Source of the DNA: Candidatus Dojkabacteria bacterium S2_J21
Lineage (GTDB): Bacteria > Patescibacteria > Dojkabacteria > SC72
Assembly: GCA_019248085.1 (NCBI GenBank)
Contig: JAEHHF010000017.1
Coordinates: forward strand, 1 to 9,215
DNA length: 9,215 nt
Direction: 5' to 3'
Position numbers and translations under genes: made by a program. This document shows, in pieces, positions 1 through 6,701 of this stretch; the first letter of the stretch is position 1; every line of letters starts with the position of its first letter. The notes below the pieces were generated by a model. The model saw only the letters and a program-made list of their open reading frames with translations, ran no database searches and was not told where the DNA came from.

Positions 1-1
1 A

Positions 2-1147
2 CAAGAAGAGATGGGAGTTAGGACCGGCTACTATGGTCAATGGGCCAAGTGGAGAGAGGCATCTTTGAATGATATTCAAGAAAGATTAGTAAACGGAGAA
101 AAGTTTGCAGTTAGATTGCATTCAACTGGAAACATTGAGAAATCCTTCAAAATCCAAGATTTAATAAAAGGAAATGTTACTCTTCGAGAAAACGATATGG
201 ATACGGTATTGCTCAAGTCTGATGGATATCCTACATATCATTTTGCACACCCAATAGATGATCATCTCATGCAAATTACGCATGTGACCAGAGGAGACGA
301 ATGGTTTGCATCATTGCCATTGCATGTAGAACTTTTCACAAAACTTGGTTTTGAATTACCACAATTTTGCCATTTCTCCCCATTGATGAAACTAGATAAC
401 GAGGGGAAGAGTAAAAGGAAGTTAAGCAAGAGAAAAGACCCAGAAGCGGATGTACAGTATTACATTGATCATGGTTATCCTAAGGAAGGTTTAAGGGAAT
501 ATCTTTTGAATGTTGCTAATTCCAACTTCTATGATTGGAAGATACAGAATCCAGGGAAACCATCCACAGAATTCGTATTGAAACTTGAGAAGTTTAACAA
601 ATCGGGAGCACTTTTCGATATCATTAAATTAGACGATATGTGCAAAGACTATATTTCTACTCTAACAGCAATTCAAATATATGAGATGGCTATGGAATGG
701 GCGGAGAAATACAATAAAAGCATCGCGAGTTTACTGAAAGACAACAAAGAATATTGTATTAATATTTTCAATATTGAAAGAGAGGGAACCAAGATCAGGA
801 AAGACCTGTTTAAATTCGAAGATATACAGACACAGTTGGATATATTTTTTGATGAGCTTTTAGAAAAAGAATCAATGGAGGATATTTCAGAGAAGGTCTC
901 GAGAGAAGCACAAGCTCAAATTCTTAAAGAATATATGCAGGTATATGATATTGACGATGATCAAACACAATGGTTTGAGAGAGTTAAAACATTGGCAAGT
1001 AAATTAGGCTATGAAAAGGTAGGGGATGTTGCTATGGTTATTAGAGTGGCCTTAACTCATCGAACAAAGAGCCCAGATCTATATCAGGTTATGAAAGTAT
1101 TAGGTAAGGAAAAAGTAATACAGAGATTGGAGAAATACATAGGGTAA
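2..1147 (+). CDS. gltX: Glutamyl-tRNA synthetase, 3' part (5' end outside window)
   Basis: This class I aminoacyl-tRNA synthetase charges tRNA-Glu with glutamate in the cytoplasm. In organisms without GlnRS it may also mischarge tRNA-Gln for later amidation by GatCAB. The reading frame is open to the left edge, so the ATG at 11 is internal (its context QEE-MGVRTGYYG reads as mid-protein) and the N-terminal Rossmann half with the HIGH motif is missing. Counting from that ATG, DGYPTYHFA (71-79), RGDEW (94-98) and the KMSKS-equivalent KLSKR (137-141) are clear GluRS/GlnRS-family signatures. The lysine-rich stretch before KLSKR resembles the second GluRS type of Clostridia and many uncultured lineages. 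The rest is the helical anticodon-binding region, poorly conserved as usual. The gene ends in TAA, 21 bases before tRNA-Gln. Whether the enzyme discriminates Glu from Gln tRNA cannot be told from this fragment. The family call is secure. Confidence 0.95.
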   Translation, partial: QEEMGVRTGYYGQWAKWREASLNDIQERLVNGEKFAVRLHSTGNIEKSFKIQDLIKGNVTLRENDMDTVLLKSDGYPTYHFAHPIDDHLMQITHVTRGDEWFASLPLHVELFTKLGFELPQFCHFSPLMKLDNEGKSKRKLSKRKDPEADVQYYIDHGYPKEGLREYLLNVANSNFYDWKIQNPGKPSTEFVLKLEKFNKSGALFDIIKLDDMCKDYISTLTAIQIYEMAMEWAEKYNKSIASLLKDNKEYCINIFNIEREGTKIRKDLFKFEDIQTQLDIFFDELLEKESMEDISEKVSREAQAQILKEYMQVYDIDDDQTQWFERVKTLASKLGYEKVGDVAMVIRVALTHRTKSPDLYQVMKVLGKEKVIQRLEKYIG

Positions 1148-1148
1148 G

Positions 1149-1157
1149 TGATATAAT
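1149..1157 (+). promoter_or_regulatory. Extended -10 promoter of tRNA-Gln
   Basis: TGATATAAT is a perfect extended -10 element (TG at 1149-1150, TATAAT at 1152-1157), starting 2 bases after the gltX stop. The expected transcription start near 1164 is about 5 bases before the tRNA, which fits a dedicated tRNA promoter. The best -35 candidate (TTGGAG, 1127-1132) is weak and 19 bases away. Confidence 0.6.
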
Positions 1158-1168
1158 TGTCCTGTCAT

Positions 1169-1239
1169 TGCCGGATCGTCTAATGGTAGGACGATTGCCT
1201 CTGGAGCAGTTAATCATAGTTCGAATCTATGTCCGGCAA
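1169..1239 (+). tRNA. trnQ(CTG): tRNA-Gln, anticodon CTG
   Basis: The sequence folds into a complete cloverleaf. The acceptor stem TGCCGGA/TCCGGCA (1169-1175 with 1232-1238) has 7 perfect pairs. The D arm carries GTC/GAC and GG in the loop. The anticodon stem ATTGC/GCAGT (1194-1198 with 1206-1210) closes a 7-base loop CTCTGGA, which places the anticodon CTG at 1201-1203, reading CAG (Gln). A 4-base variable loop is followed by T-stem CATAG/CTATG with loop TTCGAAT. The weak first pair U1-A72 is typical of bacterial tRNA-Gln and supports the identity. The discriminator is A (1239) and CCA is not encoded. This isoacceptor should read only CAG, so a second tRNA-Gln (TTG) is expected elsewhere in the genome. 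It lies 21 bases after gltX. Confidence 0.93.
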
Positions 1240-1241
1240 TA

Positions 1242-1250
1242 TGATATACT
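1242..1250 (+). promoter_or_regulatory. Extended -10 promoter of the hydrolase gene
   Basis: TGATATACT forms an extended -10 element 2 bases downstream of the tRNA discriminator base. A start near 1257 would give a leader of about 27 bases before the ATG at 1284. No -35 is visible; that position would lie inside the tRNA T-arm. Co-transcription with the tRNA is an alternative. Confidence 0.45.
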
Positions 1251-1283
1251 GAGCGAATATATATTACTTGCTGTCCAGAATAT

Positions 1284-2141
1284 ATGAATCTCAAACAATT
1301 TGATAACCTAGGTCTTGGTATTCAAGGAAAAGTAATAAGGCACGATGGAAGAAGAATCCAATCATATTCAATAGGTAGCGGTGAAAATGTCATCCTCTGC
1401 TTACCCCCGTTTCCTCACTCCGGAATAATTTACTCCCTATTTATGCTTAAGAATGTTAATCCCAATACTAGGCTATTAACCTTTGATATCCCTGGTTGGA
1501 TAGGACACTCAGAATCAAACCATGGAATGGAGAAGGACCCTATTGAGGAGATGACAGAAATAGCGGAACAGGTGCTTAACGAATATGGTATTAAGGATTT
1601 CAATCTCTTGGGCTATTCATTTGGTGGTGCTGTTGCTATACATTTGGCAAACAAAGACAGGAATAGAATTAAAAGGATGGCTCTTGTTTCAACAATTGTA
1701 AATAGCGATTTAAACAAGGGTTCAAAAGATTCCCAAAGATTGAGCTTAATAGAGAAGACAAGATTACACTTCTTCATGAAGTACTATCTTAAATACAGAT
1801 TCAATTTGTATTATAAACCTCTCGTGAATGCTGGTATTCCTAAGGAATTCCTAAAAATGTATGATGATATGATAAATACGGTATCTACGAGATATGTATT
1901 AGAGAGTCTAAAGGAGCTTTTTCTTGGAGATCGGAGAGAAGAGTTAAGAAATATCTCAGATATTCCTATGTTGATTGTAAATTCAAAGAATGAGGCTGGA
2001 TATTTTAGAAAGCAAGCAGGTTGTATTAGGCATATTCTGGGAGAAGAAAAATCGATATATATGGAAGGCAATCATGAAGACTTCTTACTATATCCGAATG
2101 GAGAGACAGTCAAACAGGTTATTAGATTCTTGAGAGTATAA
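1284..2141 (+). CDS. Alpha/beta hydrolase-fold protein
   Basis: A 285-residue soluble protein with no signal peptide or membrane segment. It is a member of the alpha/beta hydrolase superfamily (esterases, lipases, peptidases, lactonases); the substrate cannot be predicted. The nucleophile elbow GYSFGG (residues 110-115, Ser112) follows a beta strand ending in NLLG, and GNHEDFL carries the likely catalytic His264. The usual HG oxyanion region after the first core strand is replaced by LPPFPHSG. The acid residue is not obvious: where an Asp is expected after the strand PMLIV there is NSKNE, so Glu237 is the best candidate. The ATG at 1284 has no Shine-Dalgarno sequence. The gene sits behind tRNA-Gln with its own extended -10 element and is followed after 17 bases by the next gene, probably as an operon. 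An in-frame catalytic triad suggests an active enzyme, but a binding-only role is not excluded. Confidence 0.85.
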   Translation: MNLKQFDNLGLGIQGKVIRHDGRRIQSYSIGSGENVILCLPPFPHSGIIYSLFMLKNVNPNTRLLTFDIPGWIGHSESNHGMEKDPIEEMTEIAEQVLNEYGIKDFNLLGYSFGGAVAIHLANKDRNRIKRMALVSTIVNSDLNKGSKDSQRLSLIEKTRLHFFMKYYLKYRFNLYYKPLVNAGIPKEFLKMYDDMINTVSTRYVLESLKELFLGDRREELRNISDIPMLIVNSKNEAGYFRKQAGCIRHILGEEKSIYMEGNHEDFLLYPNGETVKQVIRFLRV

Positions 2142-2158
2142 GTTATTAGAATAAACGA

Positions 2159-3019
2159 ATGAGCTTGAAAATTATATTTTGTATGGTGAACCGAGGACGA
2201 TTCTGTGATACCACGGTAGCTGTTGTAACCGAAATGATCAAAGAAAGTGAGAACATAATTTGCATATTCGGAGAATCAGATAGTGGTGATAAGGATATCT
2301 CTCTTGATGGTAGAAAGGTCTTAAAAGATATAATAAAGGCTTCTGGTAGAACTGATTGCTCACCAATTATTGCAAGAAATCAGAATGTTGGTATGAATGC
2401 GTTGGCTTTTGGGGATATGAAATCAGAATTTGCCGCATGGAAGTGTATTAATAGAAAAAATCTTAGACATCCACAGAGTATATCTGAAAGATATATGCAT
2501 CATAGAATGCATGCCAAGATAGAATTAGGCAAAGGATTAGCTGAATATCTAGGAATTGGGCATATCAACATATTAGCCCAACATCAATCCGCATTTGTTA
2601 GGCCTCTAAGTAGGTTTAGACAGGCGAAAGAGATTCTCAAATTAGCACATAATAGTGACAGGATAGACACTATGACCTTGGTAGCAAGAGATCAGAATTC
2701 TTTCCTTCCGGGAGAGGGTTTTCTAGAGCATCAATTAAGAAAGAGGTATGGAATGTATGATTTAACCCATGGTCTTAAATCGACATACAATGTTATGAAC
2801 TTAGAGAATGACTATGGAGATTTTGCACATAGGTTTGTTAGGACGATATATAGCAATCGATTTGGCAGAATTGCTGCTAAATTAATAACTAATACAGATA
2901 AGATTGAATCACTGCTGGTAGAGAAAGAGGTATTGGATAAATACGAGACCGAAGCTATAGATATTGTGCTTCCTTCGATGGACCATGATTTGGTAGGTGT
3001 TGAAATTAAAAGGAAGTAA
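2159..3019 (+). CDS. Conserved-looking protein of unknown function (286 aa)
   Basis: I do not recognise this family. The N terminus (MSLKIIFCMVNRGRF) looks like a first beta strand followed by a basic turn and helix. ENIICIFGESDSGDK (31-45) looks like a second strand and an acidic loop, so a Rossmann-like alpha/beta start is plausible. The middle is rich in His and basic residues: RYMHHRMHAK (111-120), then His at 135, 142, 164 and 191, along with LARDQN-like and LPGEGFLEHQ segments. These could be metal- or phosphate-binding, but that is speculation. There is no signal peptide or transmembrane segment. It starts 17 bases after the hydrolase stop without a promoter or Shine-Dalgarno sequence between them, so the two are probably transcribed together and may act in one pathway. 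It ends in TAA, 21 bases from the stop of a convergent gene. Base composition resembles the neighbours. Confidence 0.75.
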   Translation: MSLKIIFCMVNRGRFCDTTVAVVTEMIKESENIICIFGESDSGDKDISLDGRKVLKDIIKASGRTDCSPIIARNQNVGMNALAFGDMKSEFAAWKCINRKNLRHPQSISERYMHHRMHAKIELGKGLAEYLGIGHINILAQHQSAFVRPLSRFRQAKEILKLAHNSDRIDTMTLVARDQNSFLPGEGFLEHQLRKRYGMYDLTHGLKSTYNVMNLENDYGDFAHRFVRTIYSNRFGRIAAKLITNTDKIESLLVEKEVLDKYETEAIDIVLPSMDHDLVGVEIKRK

Positions 3020-3040
3020 TTTTTTGTAGTGGCTATATTA

Positions 3041-3460
3041 CTAATGGATCTCTTCTATACTGGTTATGTCTCCTCTCCGGTCGCATTGCCCAATAAAATC
3101 TCTTTGCTGATCCTCCTCTTTGAAACTGAAGGTTAAGTCGTATTCTTCGAGCTTTTGATTATATGTTTTACTAAAATCTGTATCAGAGAGAGGAGATACT
3201 GTTGAGCTAGGGATATATCCTCTGATATTTTTAGCGAATATTAATAACCTTTTTGGTTCTGCTTCCTCGGGATCCAAGATACACACATTTATCAATGCAA
3301 GATTCAATATTTTAGGCTCACCTAGGGCGTATCCAATGTGGCCCTCCTCCCGTAGATAATTTCTTACAGACTTACTAAAGTCTGCTTTTGTTTGTTCGGT
3401 TTGATCTCCTCTGTCAAAATCTGTCCAAGGACTTGGTGTTGGATCTTTCGAATCTGCCAT
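3041..3460 (-). CDS. Acidic protein of unknown function (139 aa)
   Basis: I do not recognise this protein. It is small, soluble and rich in Asp and Glu, especially at the ends. The N terminus (MADSKDPTPSPWTDFDRGDQ) looks disordered. A more ordered centre, KILNLALINVCILDPEEAEPKRLLIFAKNIRGYIP, reads as beta strands. A short motif occurs twice: ADFSKSVRNY near the start and TDFSKTYNQ in the second half, possibly a degenerate internal repeat. The frame is open for 139 codons opposite no known gene, is well placed between a convergent neighbour (21 bases) and a divergent ileS leader, and has a plausible promoter region, so I consider it real. The ATG at 3460 has no Shine-Dalgarno sequence; a 17-base palindrome begins 2 bases upstream of it. 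It ends in TAG. Confidence 0.65.
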   Translation of the reverse strand: MADSKDPTPSPWTDFDRGDQTEQTKADFSKSVRNYLREEGHIGYALGEPKILNLALINVCILDPEEAEPKRLLIFAKNIRGYIPSSTVSPLSDTDFSKTYNQKLEEYDLTFSFKEEDQQRDFIGQCDRRGDITSIEEIH

Positions 3461-3461
3461 T

Positions 3462-3478
3462 ATTGTAAAGATTACAAT
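3462..3478. promoter_or_regulatory. Palindrome at the start of the 139-aa gene, possible operator
   Basis: ATTGTAA-AGA-TTACAAT is a perfect 7-base inverted repeat with a 3-base centre, ending 2 bases before the minus-strand ATG. Its position is typical of a repressor operator. On the minus strand it lies just downstream of TATAAA (3487-3482) and TATAAT (3521-3516), either of which could be the -10 box. It has no loop or T-run of the kind a terminator needs. Confidence 0.4.
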
Positions 3479-3579
3479 TTATTTATAGGACCTGCCTCGA
3501 AGTTGTATATAGTTAATTATACCTCAATGCGAAGATTATTGGAAAGGATTGGGACTGGATATCTTTTCTCTACTAACTC

Positions 3580-3608
3580 TTCACCCATACATACATAACT
3601 GATATAAT
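3580..3608 (+). promoter_or_regulatory. Promoter of the ileS leader
   Basis: This is the best promoter in the window: TATAAT at 3603-3608 with an upstream TG (3600-3601) makes a perfect extended -10. A -35-like TTCACC (3580-3585, 4 of 6 consensus) sits 17 bases before it. Transcription should begin near 3614-3616, which sets the 5' limit of the T-box RNA. Confidence 0.65.
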
Positions 3609-3610
3609 AA

Positions 3611-3788
3611 TCCAACACGATGATCCAGCTATCTCTGGCTAGTGTAGGAAAGAAAATCCTTAGGGATGAGTAGAATCCATTTAATGAGTAAAAATTAGGG
3701 TGGTACCGCGTACTAGAAACAAATAGTTCGCCCCTTTGTAAAGATTAGTATATATTTAAATATACCAGTTTCTACAAAGGGGCTTTTT
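3611..3788 (+). promoter_or_regulatory. T-box riboswitch (tRNA-Ile sensing), short Stem I form
   Basis: The diagnostic T-box AGGGTGGTACCGCG is at 3697-3710. It forms the antiterminator: AGGG (3697-3700) pairs with CCCT (3732-3735), GCG (3708-3710) with CGC (3729-3731) and ACTA (3712-3715) with TAGT (3724-3727), leaving the bulge TGGTACC (3701-3707). The UGGU of the bulge can pair with the ACCA end of uncharged tRNA-Ile. Stem I appears very short: ACAC (3615-3618)/GTGT (3642-3645) enclosing CCAG (3625-3628)/CTGG (3635-3638), with ATC (an Ile codon) in the apical loop at 3631-3633; another ATC is at 3623-3625. Two small hairpins (AGGA/TCCT at 3646-3660 and GGAT/ATCC at 3664-3678) follow. Uncharged tRNA-Ile should stabilise the antiterminator and switch ileS on. 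The T-box itself is certain; the specifier position is inferred. Confidence 0.9.
3730..3788 (+). terminator. T-box intrinsic terminator of ileS
   Basis: GCCCCTTTGTA (3730-3740) pairs perfectly with TACAAAGGGGC (3773-3783), and a second inner stem GTATAT/ATATAC (3748-3753 with 3760-3765) sits in the loop. A T-run (3784-3788) follows. The 5' arm shares 3730-3735 with the antiterminator, so the two structures exclude each other. This makes control transcriptional. Confidence 0.88.
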
Positions 3789-3810
3789 GTTAAATTATGA
3801 TAAACAAAGA

Positions 3811-6696
3811 ATGGAAGATATAAAGATAAAGAAAGATGAAATGATGCCTAATTTCCCAAAAACAGAAGGGGACATATTGGCATTTTGGAAAGAGAACAAT
3901 ATCTTTCAAAAATCCATAGATCAAAGAGACAAAGCCAATCCATTTACCTTCTACGATGGACCAATAACCTCAAACAACAAACCACACTACGGACATGCAC
4001 TAACAATGGTCATAAAAGACGTTGTACCAAGATACAAAACCATGAAAGGATATCATGTAGATAGAAGTCTAGGATGGGACTGTCAGGGAATACCAGTTGA
4101 ATATGAAGTAGAGAAAACATTAGGTTTTGAACAAAAGGAAGATATTGAGAAATTTGGCATAGAGAAATTCAATCAAATGTGTCGAGAATCCGTACAGAAA
4201 TATCAAGGAGAAATATTTTCCTTAACTGAAAGAATGGGGCGATGGGTAAACAAAGATGAAGAATATGCCACAATGGACCCTGCATACATTGAAAGCGTTT
4301 GGTGGTCATTAAGTGAGCTTTACAAGAAAGGATTACTTTACCAAGGTTACAAAGTAGTACCTTACTCCACAAGAGCAGGAACAACGCTGTCTAACTCAGA
4401 AGTAGCACTTGGTGGGTACAAAACCATAGTGGATCCTGCGGTAACAGTTAGCCTCAAATTAAAAGACAGTGATACCTATCTCGTCATATGGACTACAACA
4501 CCATGGACATTACCTGGAAACTTACTTGTAGAAGTAGGGAAAGAATTTGAGTATGTAGAAATTGAAAAACAAGGGAAGAAATACATAGTTGGAAAGGCAT
4601 TGGTGGAAGAAATATTCGGAGAAGATCACACAGTCCTTAGAAAATTTAAGGGTGAAGAATTAGTAGGAAAAGAATATGAACCATTGTATCCATACTATAC
4701 ACAAAAGAGTAATGAGGGATGTTTTAGAGTTGTACATGCAGACCATGTGACCTTGGAAGATGGAACAGGTTTGGTACATCAGGCACCATATGGAGAAGAA
4801 GATTTTGCATTGATGACAAAGATGGGAATTGAAATGTTTGATTACCTAGATGATCAAGGAAATATGAAAGAGGAGATAGCCCAATTTGCGGGCATGTTCT
4901 ACAAGAAGGCAAACAAATATATCATGGAAGATCTTGAAAACAGAGGATTACTGTTTGCTCACGAAGATTACGAACACCAGATGCCAATGTGTTGGAGAAC
5001 AGAGACACCATTAATATACAAGCCAATCAAAAGCTGGTATGTAAAAGTATCGGCTATTAGGGAGAAGATGGTTTCAGAGAATAACGAGATAAATTGGATA
5101 CCAGAACATATTAAGGATGGAAGATTCGGAAATTGGTTGGCAGATGCACGAGATTGGGCTTTAAGTAGAAATAGATATTGGGGGACACCACTTCCAGCAT
5201 GGATATGTGACAAGTGTGGAGAAACAGAAGTATTAGGATCATTTGTAGAAGTAGAAGAGAGATCTGGAGTAGAATTAACAGACCCACACAAACCATTTGT
5301 AGATGAAGTCAAATATCCTTGCTCAAAATGTGATGGAGAGATGCGTAGAGTAAACGATGTCATAGATGTTTGGTATGATTCTGGATCAATGCCATTTGCT
5401 AGATTCCACTATCCATTTGAAAACAAAGAGAGATTTGAACAGAAATATCCAGCAGAATTCATTGCTGAAGGAGTTGATCAAACCAGGGGATGGTTCTATA
5501 CCCTCCACGTCTTAGGTACTGTGCTTTTTAATCAAAAGGCATTTAAAAATGTCATTGTGAATGGTTTAGCCTTGGCACCCGATGGTTCAAAGATGTCTAA
5601 AAGTAAACGAAACTATACTGAAGTTAATACAGTACTAGATCAGTTAGGAGCAGATTCCATGAGACTCTACTTCTTAAGCTCACCAATAGTGCATGGTGAA
5701 GAGGTCATATTCAATGAAAAATATCTGAAAGAAGTCATGACATCTGTAATGCTTCCATACTGGAATTCAATTAAATATCTGTTGAGTTACCAAAGTGAAT
5801 CGAAACTTAAGAATATTGATGAGCTTGATTTGAGTAATATCATGGACAGATGGATTGTAGCTAAGCTTCACAAGACTATTGGAGAAGTAAATACAAATAT
5901 GGATGCATACAATCTACAACCTGCAACAAAGAGCATCTTTGATTTAATAGATGACCTTTCTAAATGGTATATCCGAAGATCAAGAGAGAGATTTGTTAAT
6001 GGGGATGTGCATGCATTAGATACTCTGAGATATACATTGATGGAGATAACGAAACTCATAGCTCCATTCGCACCATTCATTGCTGAATCTGCATATCAAA
6101 CACTAACATCGGCAAATGGAAGAGAATCTGTACATCTTGAAGATTACTCTGTCGCAGATACGAGCAAATTAGATGAAAAACTATTAGTAGATATGGAGGG
6201 TGTACGAAAGATCTGCTCCCTTGGATTAAATATCCGTGATGAGAATAGGTTGAAAGTCAGACAACCGTTAGCACAAGCATTTGTGCCTCTTAACGATCCA
6301 ATTTTACAAGAGATTGTGAAGGGAGAATTAAATGTAAAAGAGGTTGTATTTGCAGAGAGCGCTAAAACAGAGGAAGGATTCAAATCTCAGAATGATGGTA
6401 CTATCTTTGTAACCTTAGATACAAACATTTCGGATGAACTAAGGATAGAGGGGTTGCTAAATGAATTAACGAGAGCATTACAAGTAGCTAGAAAAGAAAG
6501 TGGATGTCAGGTAGGGCAGGAGATAGCGATTAAATATCAAACTGCAGACCAAGGTATTGAAGAATTAATCCTTTCGCACATGGTTGAACTTGAAAAGATA
6601 GTTTTAGCAAAATCATTTGAGAAAGTAGATACATTAGCAAATGGAATGAAGCTAAAAATAGCGGAAGCAGAAATCTTTGTAGAAATAGCTAAGTAA
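3811..6696 (+). CDS. ileS: Isoleucyl-tRNA synthetase (archaeal/eukaryote-like type)
   Basis: This enzyme charges tRNA-Ile with isoleucine and edits misactivated valine in the cytoplasm. Numbered from the ATG at 3811 (961 residues), the HIGH motif is HYGH (59-62), followed by GWDCQGIPVE. The CP1 editing domain has TTTPWTLPGN (from 228) and GTGLVHQAPYGEED (from about 319). A zinc-type knuckle CDKC (466-469) and CSKC (504-507) sits before DVWYDSG; KMSKS is at 594-598. The HYGH context, the GTGLVHQAPYGEED form and the C-terminal LDTNISDEL-EGLLNELTRALQ-ARKE segment fit the IleS2/eukaryote-like clade, whose bacterial members are often mupirocin-tolerant. The start is uncertain. A TTG at 3787 opens the frame but lies in the terminator T-run. 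ATG 3811 is preferred, and ATG 3841 would begin just before the conserved PNFPKTEGDILAFWKE. None has a Shine-Dalgarno sequence. It is controlled by the T-box upstream and ends 5 bases from convergent carD. Confidence 0.97.
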   Translation: MEDIKIKKDEMMPNFPKTEGDILAFWKENNIFQKSIDQRDKANPFTFYDGPITSNNKPHYGHALTMVIKDVVPRYKTMKGYHVDRSLGWDCQGIPVEYEVEKTLGFEQKEDIEKFGIEKFNQMCRESVQKYQGEIFSLTERMGRWVNKDEEYATMDPAYIESVWWSLSELYKKGLLYQGYKVVPYSTRAGTTLSNSEVALGGYKTIVDPAVTVSLKLKDSDTYLVIWTTTPWTLPGNLLVEVGKEFEYVEIEKQGKKYIVGKALVEEIFGEDHTVLRKFKGEELVGKEYEPLYPYYTQKSNEGCFRVVHADHVTLEDGTGLVHQAPYGEEDFALMTKMGIEMFDYLDDQGNMKEEIAQFAGMFYKKANKYIMEDLENRGLLFAHEDYEHQMPMCWRTETPLIYKPIKSWYVKVSAIREKMVSENNEINWIPEHIKDGRFGNWLADARDWALSRNRYWGTPLPAWICDKCGETEVLGSFVEVEERSGVELTDPHKPFVDEVKYPCSKCDGEMRRVNDVIDVWYDSGSMPFARFHYPFENKERFEQKYPAEFIAEGVDQTRGWFYTLHVLGTVLFNQKAFKNVIVNGLALAPDGSKMSKSKRNYTEVNTVLDQLGADSMRLYFLSSPIVHGEEVIFNEKYLKEVMTSVMLPYWNSIKYLLSYQSESKLKNIDELDLSNIMDRWIVAKLHKTIGEVNTNMDAYNLQPATKSIFDLIDDLSKWYIRRSRERFVNGDVHALDTLRYTLMEITKLIAPFAPFIAESAYQTLTSANGRESVHLEDYSVADTSKLDEKLLVDMEGVRKICSLGLNIRDENRLKVRQPLAQAFVPLNDPILQEIVKGELNVKEVVFAESAKTEEGFKSQNDGTIFVTLDTNISDELRIEGLLNELTRALQVARKESGCQVGQEIAIKYQTADQGIEELILSHMVELEKIVLAKSFEKVDTLANGMKLKIAEAEIFVEIAK

Positions 6697-6701
6697 AAGA
6701 C

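Larger units (their letters stand above)
3461..3810. other. Intergenic control region between the 139-aa gene and ileS
   Basis: This 350-base gap separates two divergent genes. The left end (3462-3521) holds a palindrome and -10-like hexamers for the minus-strand gene. I see nothing distinctive at 3522-3579. From 3580 to 3788 it is filled by the promoter, T-box leader and terminator of ileS. A 68-codon + frame crossing 3392-3598 overlaps the minus gene and has no coding character. Confidence 0.7.

Noticed and set aside
11..13. ATG at 11 as the gltX start
   Set aside because: The frame continues open to the left edge and the protein from here would lack the whole N-terminal catalytic half with the HIGH motif.
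1148..1283. Terminator after gltX or after tRNA-Gln
   Set aside because: No hairpin with a T-run is present; the only stable structures are the tRNA arms.
1811..2071. 86-codon minus-strand frame inside the hydrolase gene
   Set aside because: It is opposite the conserved C-terminal half of the hydrolase and has no promoter or initiation signal of its own.
3015..3042. AGTAAT/ATTACT inverted repeat between the convergent stops as a two-way terminator
   Set aside because: Only 6 A/T-rich pairs with a 16-base loop; too weak, and the two arms mostly consist of the stop codons themselves.
3787..3810. TTG at 3787 as the ileS start, adding 8 residues
   Set aside because: It lies inside the T-run of the T-box terminator, has no ribosome-binding site, and the added residues match no conserved part of the family. 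ATG 3811 is preferred.
4968..5363. 131-codon minus-strand frame inside ileS, with several shorter ones nearby
   Set aside because: All lie opposite a well-conserved gene, have no ribosome-binding site or recognisable protein features, and are rich in Leu/Ser/Ile as expected of antisense frames.
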